NCBI GenBank assembly: GCA_903885585.1
Contig: CAISJH010000168.1
Span: forward strand, 1-32,311
Direction: 5' to 3'
DNA length: 32,311 nt
Source: an uncultured beta proteobacterium
GTDB lineage: Bacteria > Pseudomonadota > Gammaproteobacteria > Burkholderiales > Burkholderiaceae_C
The position numbers and the translations under genes are program-made. Positions 26,781-32,311 of this stretch are shown piece after piece; the first letter of the stretch is position 1, and each line of letters opens with the position of its first letter. The notes beneath the pieces are model-generated. The model ran no database searches. It saw only the letters and a program-made list of their open reading frames with translations, and was not told where the DNA came from.

Positions 26781-27660
26781 CCAAACCTGCGCCATCCCGC
26801 GGGCCGTGGTCCGTTGCGGCGGCCTGCTCATAGCGCTTGCCCAGCTCAGGTGGGTTGGCAAAGGTCTTGCGGAAGAAGTTGTCGTCAGCGTCGGCAAAGC
26901 GCAGCCCTGCGGCCCGCACGGCGCCGTCGTCCACCTTGGACAGCGGCGTGTAGCGCGGGTGATGGTGGTCCAGGTACGGGTCATTGCGCGCGGCGTTGTA
27001 GCAGAACAGCACGGTCCAGCGCCGATCAGGCGAGCGGTTCTGGTCGGAGCGGTGCATGACATTGCTGTGGAAGAACAGGCCGTCGCCCGGCTCCATCTCC
27101 ACGTACACGCGCTCCAAGCGCTCGAGCATTTCCTGCACCCGCCGGGGCTCCGCGCCAACCTGTTCTCCCGGCAGCACGCCGTGGTCCACGCGCCCGGCGT
27201 GGTGGGAGCCGCGCAGCACCTGCAGGCAGCCGTTCTCGCGCGTGGTGCGGTCCAGCGCCACCATCACGCTGGCCATGTAAGGGAACATGCAGCCGTTGTG
27301 GTACCAGTACCCGTAGTCCTGGTGCCACTCCCACGCGCCGCCCTCAAAGGGCTCTTTGGCGGTGAGCTTGGAGTGGTAGTGGTAGACCTCGCCACCCAGC
27401 ATGTCTTCCATGGTGTCCACCACACGGTATGAGCGCGCCGCCAGTCCGTACACGCTGTCGCCCGGGTGGTTCCAGGTGGCCATTCGGGTGGCCTTGCCCT
27501 GCGAGTCCTTGCGGTCGTAAAGGCTGGCGTGCAGCTGTGGATCCTTCTCGATCGCTTCTCGAAGGGCAGCGATCTCCTCGGGGTCGAACAGCGCGCGCAC
27601 CAGCACATAGCCGTCGCGCTCGTAGGCTGCACGTTGCTCGGGGTTGAAGAGGGTGGGCAT
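26758..27660 (-). CDS. Phytanoyl-CoA dioxygenase (PhyH) family protein
   Basis: This is a probable non-haem iron, 2-oxoglutarate-dependent oxygenase of the PhyH family. In the 300-residue protein the iron-binding triad is visible as His113-x-Asp115 (WEWHQDYGYW) and a distal His203 in SNVMHRSDQNRS, with Arg213 or Arg214 as the likely 2-oxoglutarate-binding residue. The pattern MVALDRTTRENGCLQVLRGSHHAG is typical of the family, which includes enzymes acting on lipids, ectoine, phosphonates and small polar metabolites. It is the last gene of a minus-strand group (Bug receptor, IlvD/Edd dehydratase, RraA-like), but a 221-nt gap separates it from the RraA-like gene, so it may have its own promoter. 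Substrate unknown. Confidence 0.87.
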   Translation of the reverse strand: MPTLFNPEQRAAYERDGYVLVRALFDPEEIAALREAIEKDPQLHASLYDRKDSQGKATRMATWNHPGDSVYGLAARSYRVVDTMEDMLGGEVYHYHSKLTAKEPFEGGAWEWHQDYGYWYHNGCMFPYMASVMVALDRTTRENGCLQVLRGSHHAGRVDHGVLPGEQVGAEPRRVQEMLERLERVYVEMEPGDGLFFHSNVMHRSDQNRSPDRRWTVLFCYNAARNDPYLDHHHPRYTPLSKVDDGAVRAAGLRFADADDNFFRKTFANPPELGKRYEQAAATDHGPRDGAGLAAPDRSD

Positions 27661-27826
27661 GGCGGGGCTCCATCACAACGTCGGGCCGCACGACACCGAG
27701 CCAGGTCTGTCCTGCCGTGGCGCGCGAGCGGAAAGTCCCGTGCCCTGTGGGCAGCGGTACTGCGCTGGGTGAGTGTAGGCCCGCCGCTTTCGGGGGCTCA
27801 GGTTCTGACCTGCCTGCATCGATGCC

Positions 27827-27850
27827 AAAAAACCGGCTTGCAGCATCCGG
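27827..27850 (-). terminator. Weak terminator-like hairpin and T-tract after the RraA-like gene
   Basis: On the minus strand CCGG-N10-CCGG is followed directly by TTTTTT, about 32 nt after the stop of the RraA-like gene. The stem is short (4 bp, or 5 with a G-U pair), so this is a tentative call. It lies in the 221-nt gap (27661-27881); the rest of that gap shows no coding or repeat signal I can name. Confidence 0.25.
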
Positions 27851-27881
27851 CACATGCGCCGCCCGTGGCCGCACCTCACCC

Positions 27882-28592
27882 TCAGCGCCCGCGCTCGCGC
27901 CGCCAGGCTTCGAACGCCACTCGGTTGGCCTCCTCGGTGGGTGGGTACAGACCCAGGATGGACTGGCCGGCCTGCACGCGCTCGGTCACGAAATCCTCGA
28001 AGGCCGTCATTTCCACGCCTTCAGCGGCCAGCTCATCCGCCAGGTGCGCGGGGATGACCACCACGCCTTCGGCATCGCCCACCACCACGTCACCCGGCCA
28101 CACCGCCACGTCGCCGCAGCCAATCGGCACGTTGATGTCCAGCGCCTGGTGCAGCGTGAGGTTGGTGGGGGCGCTGGGCCGGTGGTGGTAGGCGGGGAAC
28201 GGCAGGCGCGCGATCTCCGGGCTGTCGCGAAAGCCGCCGTCGGTGACGATGCCGGCCGCGCCGCGCATCATCAGCCGCGTCACCAGGATGGCACCGGCCG
28301 AGGCCGCGCGCGCGTCCTTGCGGCTGTCCACCACAAAGACGGCCCCGGGTGGGCACTCCTCCACCGCCTTGCGCTGCGGGTGCGCGCGGTCCTGAAACAC
28401 CGAGATCGGGTTCAGATCCTCGCGAGCCGGGATGTAGCGCAGCGTGTAGGCCTCACCCACCATGTTGGGCAGGCCAGGGTTCAGCGGCCGCACGTCCTGG
28501 ATGAACTGATTGCGCAGGCCGCGCTTGAACAGCGCTGTGCACAGCGTGGCGGTGCTCACGCCCAGCAGGCGTTCTCGGGTTTGCGGATTCAT
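27882..28592 (-). CDS. RraA-like protein (HMG/oxaloacetate-type aldolase or lyase family)
   Basis: This protein belongs to the RraA-like fold shared by 4-hydroxy-4-methyl-2-oxoglutarate aldolase, oxaloacetate decarboxylases and the RNase E regulator RraA. In the 236-residue product the key segment is GAILVTRLMMRGAAGIVTDGGFRD, where Arg122 and Asp123 match the GGxRD motif that binds the 2-oxo acid and metal in the aldolases. CGDVAVWPGDVVVGDAEGVVVIPA is the other family hallmark. It follows an IlvD/Edd sugar-acid dehydratase by 34 nt on the same strand. A lyase acting on the 2-keto-3-deoxy acid made by that dehydratase is therefore a reasonable inference. True RraA regulators are shorter (about 160 residues). 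The exact substrate is not determined. Confidence 0.85.
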   Translation of the reverse strand: MNPQTRERLLGVSTATLCTALFKRGLRNQFIQDVRPLNPGLPNMVGEAYTLRYIPAREDLNPISVFQDRAHPQRKAVEECPPGAVFVVDSRKDARAASAGAILVTRLMMRGAAGIVTDGGFRDSPEIARLPFPAYHHRPSAPTNLTLHQALDINVPIGCGDVAVWPGDVVVGDAEGVVVIPAHLADELAAEGVEMTAFEDFVTERVQAGQSILGLYPPTEEANRVAFEAWRRERGR

Positions 28593-28626
28593 GGGCGGGC
28601 CCTTTCAGACCTTCGGATTCAAGCGG

Positions 28627-30378
28627 TCAGAAGATGTCAGGTTCCGGCACAGGCGCGCCGAAACTGGCTTCGAGAAAGTCAAAGTCGCAGCCCTGGTCGG
28701 CTTGCAGGATGTGGCGGCCGAACATCCAACCGTAGCCGCGCTCGTAGCGCGGCGGCGGGGCCTGCCAGGCGGCCCGACGACGCTCGAACTCGGCCTCGTC
28801 GATCTCCAGGTGGATGCGCCGCGCCGGCACGTCCACGGTGATGCGGTCGCCTGTGCGCACCAGCGCCAGCGGGCCGCCCACGGCCGCCTCGGGCGCGCAG
28901 TGCAGCAGGCAGCCGCCGTAGCTGGTGCCACTCATGCGCGCATCCGACAGGCGCAGCATGTCCTTCACCCCCTGCTTGAGCAGCTTGGTGGGGATGGGCA
29001 GCATGCCCCACTCGGGCATGCCCGCGCCCTTGGGGCCGGCGTTGCGCAGCACCAGCACGTCGTCGCCCGTGACGTCCAGGTCGGGGTCGTCCACGGCCTT
29101 CTTCAGTGACGGGTAGTCGTCAAAGACCAGGGCACGGCCCGTGTGCCGCAGCAGGTGCGGAGCGCAGGCGCTGGGCTTGATGATCACGCCATCCGGGGCG
29201 ATGTTGCCGCGCAGCACGGCCAGCGCGCCTTCGGCATAGATGGGCCGGTCCAGCGGGCGGATCACGTCGTCGTTGAAGACTTCCGCACCCGCCACGTTGT
29301 CGCCGATGGTGCGCCCATTCACGGTGAGTGCCGAGCGGTCCAGGTGTGGGCCCATGCGCTCCAGCAGCGCACGCAGGCCGCCGGCGTAGAAGAAGTCCTC
29401 CATCAGGTACCGATCGCCGCTGGGCCGGATGTTGGCAATCACCGGCACGTGGCGGCTGGCGGCGTCGAAGTCGTCCAGCGTCACGGGGTGGCCGGCGCGG
29501 CGCGAGATGGCCACCAGGTGGATGATGGCGTTGGTGGAGCAGCCCATGGCCATGGCCGTGGCGATGCCGTTGGCAAAGCTGGCGGGCGACAGCACACGGG
29601 AAGGTTTCAGGTCCTCCCACACCATCTCCACGACGCGGCGTCCGCATTCGGCGCTCATGCGGACGTGGCCGGCGTCCGCCGCGGGAATGGAACTCGCCCC
29701 CGGCAGCGTCATGCCAATGGCCTCGGCAATGCCCATCATGGTGGCGGCCGTGCCCATGGTCATGCAGGTGCCGTGGCTGCGGGCGATGCCGGCCTCCATC
29801 TCGTGCCAGGCTTCCTCGCTCAAGCGGCCGGCGCGGCGCTCGTCCCAGTACTTGAAGGCGTCACTGCCCGAGCCCAGCACCTGCCCACGCCAGTTGCCGC
29901 GCAGCATGGGGCCGGCCGGAAGATAGATGCAGGGCAGGTCCATGGTCAGCGCGCCCATCAGCAGGCCGGGCGTGGTCTTGTCGCAGCCGCCCATCAGCAC
30001 CGCGCCGTCCACCGGGTGGCTGCGCAGCAGCTCCTCGGTCTCCATGGCCAGGAAGTTGCGGTACAGCATGGTGGTCGGCTTGACCAGGGACTCGCTCAGC
30101 GAGATGGCCGGCAACTCCAGCGGGAATCCCCCCGCCTGCAGCACACCGCGCTTGACGTCCTCCACCCGCTGCTTGAAGTGCGCGTGGCACTGGTTGGCGT
30201 CGCTCCAGGTGTTGACGATGGCGATCACCGGCTTGCCCACCCAGTCGGCCGGGGCGTAGCCCATCTGCATCACGCGCGAGCGGTGGCCGAAGGAGCGAAA
30301 GTCGTCAGGCGCGAACCAGCGCGCGCTGCGCAGGTCTTGCGGGAGCCTGCGGACAGGCTTTGGATCTGGCTGGGACAT
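28627..30378 (-). CDS. IlvD/Edd-family sugar-acid dehydratase (L-arabinonate dehydratase-like)
   Basis: This is an iron-sulfur dehydratase that converts an aldonate to its 2-keto-3-deoxy acid. The 583-residue product matches L-arabinonate/D-xylonate-type members more closely than dihydroxyacid dehydratase. NTWSDANQCHAHF (Cys64), GGCDKTTPGLLMGA (Cys131 with Asp132 and Lys133) and SHGTCMTMGTA (Cys204) supply the cluster and metal ligands. GGSTNA-like (GCSTNAIIHLVAI), RPSGDRYLMEDFFYAGG and the C-terminal DARMSGTSYGGCLLHCAPEAAVGGPLALV are family landmarks. The ORF track begins at GTG 30387, touching the receptor gene's stop; ATG 30378 is better spaced from the GGAG upstream, so I use it. It sits between a Bug receptor and an RraA-like lyase. 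The actual sugar acid is unknown. Confidence 0.88.
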   Translation of the reverse strand: MSQPDPKPVRRLPQDLRSARWFAPDDFRSFGHRSRVMQMGYAPADWVGKPVIAIVNTWSDANQCHAHFKQRVEDVKRGVLQAGGFPLELPAISLSESLVKPTTMLYRNFLAMETEELLRSHPVDGAVLMGGCDKTTPGLLMGALTMDLPCIYLPAGPMLRGNWRGQVLGSGSDAFKYWDERRAGRLSEEAWHEMEAGIARSHGTCMTMGTAATMMGIAEAIGMTLPGASSIPAADAGHVRMSAECGRRVVEMVWEDLKPSRVLSPASFANGIATAMAMGCSTNAIIHLVAISRRAGHPVTLDDFDAASRHVPVIANIRPSGDRYLMEDFFYAGGLRALLERMGPHLDRSALTVNGRTIGDNVAGAEVFNDDVIRPLDRPIYAEGALAVLRGNIAPDGVIIKPSACAPHLLRHTGRALVFDDYPSLKKAVDDPDLDVTGDDVLVLRNAGPKGAGMPEWGMLPIPTKLLKQGVKDMLRLSDARMSGTSYGGCLLHCAPEAAVGGPLALVRTGDRITVDVPARRIHLEIDEAEFERRRAAWQAPPPRYERGYGWMFGRHILQADQGCDFDFLEASFGAPVPEPDIF

Positions 30379-30387
30379 GGCGCGCAC

Positions 30388-31446
30388 TTACTCCGCCTTG
30401 ATGCCTGCAGTCTTGATGACCCGCGTCCACAGGTCCAACTCGCTCTTGACGAAGCGCGTGTAGGGCTCGGAGCCCTGGGGCGGCACCACGAAACCCACAG
30501 ACTCCATGCGCTGACGAATCTCGGCGCTGCCCATGATCTTGCGAACCGCCGCCTCGAGCTTGTCGACGATGGGCTTGGGCGTACTGCGGTGCACCGACAG
30601 CCCGCTCCAGGACAAGGCTTCATAGCCCTTGACTCCGGTCTCAGCGATGGTGGGCACATCGGGATAAAGCGGGTTGCGCTCCAGGCTGGTCACAGCCAGG
30701 GCACGCAACTTGCCCGCGCGCACATGGGGCAAGGCCACGTCCTGATTGATGAACATCATCGGGATCTGGCCCCCCAGCAAGTCCTGCATCATCGGGCCGC
30801 CCCCGCGGTAGGGAATGCCCACGATGAACAGGGGCCGGCCGTTCTCACCGCCCACCTGCTTGAGCAGTTCCATGGCCATGTGGCCGCTGGCCGCATGCGT
30901 GTAGCCATAGTTCATCTTTCCGGGGTTCTTGCGGATGTAGCCCACCAGCTCCTGGAAGGTCTTGAAGGGTTGGTCCGGATGCACCACCAGCACATTCGGC
31001 CCGGTGTGCACCTGGCTGAGGTGGATGAAGTCACGCATCGAGTCGTAGGCCAGCTTGGGGTCCAGGCCGTGGGCCACCGCGTTCTGGCCCACGCCGGTCT
31101 GGATCAGGGTGTAGCCATCTGCCGGCGCTTGCAACGCGCGCAAGGTGCCGATCGTGCCGCCAGCGCCACCGACGTTCTCCACGATCACCTGTTGACCAAG
31201 CTCGCGCGACAGCCCCTGGGCCAGCATGCGCGCCATCACGTCGCTGGTCCCCCCCGCCGGGAAGGGGCTCACCAGCTTGACGGGGCGGTTCGGCCAGGCC
31301 TCCTGCGCCGCTGCCGGTGCACTTGTGGCCATCACGGCAGCCACCAAGCCTGACAACAAGCACAGCATCCTGCAACAGCTGCGCACATGCCGGGCCGCCC
31401 ATCGCCCAGCCAGCAAAAGGGGAAACAGGGGGTGCATCTTGCTCAT
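30388..31446 (-). CDS. Bug-family (TctC-like) periplasmic substrate-binding protein
   Basis: This is a Bug-type receptor, the binding-protein class of tripartite tricarboxylate transporters, greatly expanded in Burkholderiales. The 352-residue precursor has a long basic leader, then a hydrophobic core and cleavage near APAAAQ (after about residue 48). The mature protein starts AWPNRPVKLVSPFPAGGTSDVMARMLAQGLSRELGQQVIVENVGGAGG, the classical Bug opening. Later come the segment GIPYRGGGPMMQDLLGGQIPMMF and the closing region with PKPIVDKLEAAVRKI. The ORF track opens at 31488, but ATG 31446 has GGAGGA eight bases upstream. No TctA or TctB membrane genes are in the window, so it may share a distant transporter. 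Adjacent dehydratase genes suggest a sugar acid as ligand. Confidence 0.92.
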   Translation of the reverse strand: MSKMHPLFPLLLAGRWAARHVRSCCRMLCLLSGLVAAVMATSAPAAAQEAWPNRPVKLVSPFPAGGTSDVMARMLAQGLSRELGQQVIVENVGGAGGTIGTLRALQAPADGYTLIQTGVGQNAVAHGLDPKLAYDSMRDFIHLSQVHTGPNVLVVHPDQPFKTFQELVGYIRKNPGKMNYGYTHAASGHMAMELLKQVGGENGRPLFIVGIPYRGGGPMMQDLLGGQIPMMFINQDVALPHVRAGKLRALAVTSLERNPLYPDVPTIAETGVKGYEALSWSGLSVHRSTPKPIVDKLEAAVRKIMGSAEIRQRMESVGFVVPPQGSEPYTRFVKSELDLWTRVIKTAGIKAE

Positions 31447-31454
31447 CGTCAATC

Positions 31455-31460
31455 TCCTCC
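31455..31460 (-). promoter_or_regulatory. Ribosome binding site deciding the Bug-receptor start
   Basis: GGAGGA on the minus strand lies 8 nt before ATG 31446. It falls inside the longer frame starting at 31488 and therefore supports the internal start. Confidence 0.7.
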
Positions 31461-31530
31461 AGGGGTGTGCGGGATAGGCCAAGCCCACGGTTCGCTTTGC
31501 GACAGCGTCGCGAGCCCATGCAGCATCCCA

Positions 31531-31596
31531 GCCCGCTCACGCGGGCCGGAAAAGCTCCAAAGCTTGGAGTCTGCATTGATACATTGGCGTTTCAAT
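31531..31596. promoter_or_regulatory. Dyad-rich divergent control region between Bug receptor and talarate/galactarate dehydratase
   Basis: Three separate dyads lie in this gap: GCCCGC-TCAC-GCGGGC (31531-31546), CTCCAA-AGC-TTGGAG (31555-31569) and ATTGATAC-ATTGGC-GTTTCAAT (31575-31596, 7 of 8 positions paired). The third contains TTGATA, which could serve as a -35 for the rightward gene. They look like operators for a regulator encoded elsewhere that controls both directions. No regulator gene is present in the gap; this is pattern-based inference. Confidence 0.45.
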
Positions 31597-31628
31597 TCGT
31601 CGTAACCCGAGCATTCACGCGCATCTTC

Positions 31629-32311
31629 ATGGCAAAGACAACCGCAGAACCCCAAGACACGGCTGCCCGAGCGTTGGCCCAGCGCGCCGCAGACCGCGTG
31701 AGCTACGCAAATGCCATCGATGCCTCGAAGTCCAGCGCTGCCAATCAAGGCGACCGGATCGCTCATGTGGCACTGTCCCTGGTGCGGCTGCCGCTGGCCA
31801 CGCCAGTGAGCGATGCCAAGGTGCTGACCGGCCGACAAAAACCCATGACGGAGATCGCGTTCGTCTTTGCAGAGATCACCTCCCGTGAGGGCCATCAGGG
31901 GGTGGGCTTTGGATACTCCAAGCGTGCCGGCGGCCCGGGCCTTTACGCCCACGCCTGTGAATTGGCCGAGCACCTGATCGGCGAAGACCCCAACGACATC
32001 CAGCGCCTGTTCACCAAGCTGCTGTGGGCCGGCGCCAGCATGGGGCGCAGCGGCCTGACCACGCAAGCCATTGCCCCATTTGACATGGCCCTGTGGGACT
32101 TGAAGGCCCGCCGGGCGGGGCTGCCACTGGCCAAGCTGCTGGGGGCTCACCGGGATTCGGTGCGCTGCTACAACACCTCGGGCGGGTTTCTGCACACGCC
32201 GCTGGAACAGGTGCTGGAGAACGTGGCGATATCGCGTGACGCCGGCATTGGCGGCATCAAGCTCAAGGTCGGCCACCCCGACCACCGGGTCGACCTGCAG
32301 CGGGTCGAGGC
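31629..32311 (+). CDS. talrD: L-talarate/galactarate dehydratase, 5' part (enolase superfamily)
   Basis: This gene runs off the right edge; 227 residues are visible and the ORF track omits it because there is no stop. It is an enolase-superfamily acid-sugar dehydratase (mandelate racemase group) that abstracts the proton next to the carboxylate of L-talarate or galactarate to give the keto-deoxy acid. The match to the Salmonella enzyme is striking as I remember it: PLATPVSDAKVLTGRQKPMTEIA, GFGYSKRAGGPGLYAHA, LLWAGASMGRSGL, RAGLPLAKLLGAHRDSV and YNTSGGFLHTPLEQVL. The catalytic KxK is present as Lys211-Leu-Lys213 in GGIKLKVG; the metal ligands lie beyond the window. The N-terminus from ATG 31629 is about 15 residues longer than in Salmonella and has no clear ribosome binding site, so a GTG at 31698 is an alternative. 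It is divergent from the Bug receptor gene. Confidence 0.9.
   Translation, partial: MAKTTAEPQDTAARALAQRAADRVSYANAIDASKSSAANQGDRIAHVALSLVRLPLATPVSDAKVLTGRQKPMTEIAFVFAEITSREGHQGVGFGYSKRAGGPGLYAHACELAEHLIGEDPNDIQRLFTKLLWAGASMGRSGLTTQAIAPFDMALWDLKARRAGLPLAKLLGAHRDSVRCYNTSGGFLHTPLEQVLENVAISRDAGIGGIKLKVGHPDHRVDLQRVE

Overview
The window is very GC-rich, gene-dense DNA with short intergenic gaps. Gene content (PuuD-type membrane urate oxidase, split XdhA/XdhB/XdhC, Bug-type receptors, a TRAP uronate cassette) suggests a betaproteobacterium of the Burkholderiales, probably Comamonadaceae. This placement is inference from gene content and style; there is no rRNA or other marker. I see no tRNA, rRNA, CRISPR, insertion sequence or phage gene. 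The longest stretches without a gene are about 220 nt (27661-27881) and about 180 nt (31447-31628).

Region 1 (27-6393, + strand) is a uronate/aldarate operon: uronate dehydrogenase, a three-gene TRAP importer, an SMP-30-type lactonase and a GarD-type galactarate dehydratase. Together they import a hexuronate, oxidise it to the aldaro-lactone, open the lactone and dehydrate the aldarate. A small cyclic-nucleotide-binding protein without a DNA-binding domain follows (6443-6970).

Region 2 (7055-22356) is a purine-to-ammonia locus built around a divergent regulatory gap at 13666-13778, which carries two copies of TGTATACA. Leftward run puuD, uraH, xdhA, xdhB and xdhC (xanthine to urate to 5-hydroxyisourate to OHCU). 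Rightward run a GntR/FCD regulator, puuE allantoinase, a single-chain UraD-allantoate amidohydrolase fusion, and an unusual M20-family protein that has lost several expected metal ligands. After a 95-nt gap with an NtrC-like site and a sigma-54-like promoter come an NMT1-type ABC importer (receptor, ATPase, permease) and a lone urease accessory gene, ureD. The set covers xanthine to ureidoglycine; no recognised ureidoglycolate enzyme and no urease structural gene is present.

Region 3 is a large tamB gene (22415-26734), without tamA beside it, ending at a nested inverted repeat shared with the convergent next gene.

Region 4 (26758-31446, - strand) reads Bug-type periplasmic receptor, IlvD/Edd sugar-acid dehydratase, RraA-like aldolase/lyase and a PhyH-type dioxygenase. 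Divergent from it, at the right edge, is the 5' part of an enolase-superfamily L-talarate/galactarate dehydratase. Sugar-acid catabolism therefore brackets the purine locus, and the window holds three structurally unrelated sugar-acid dehydratases.
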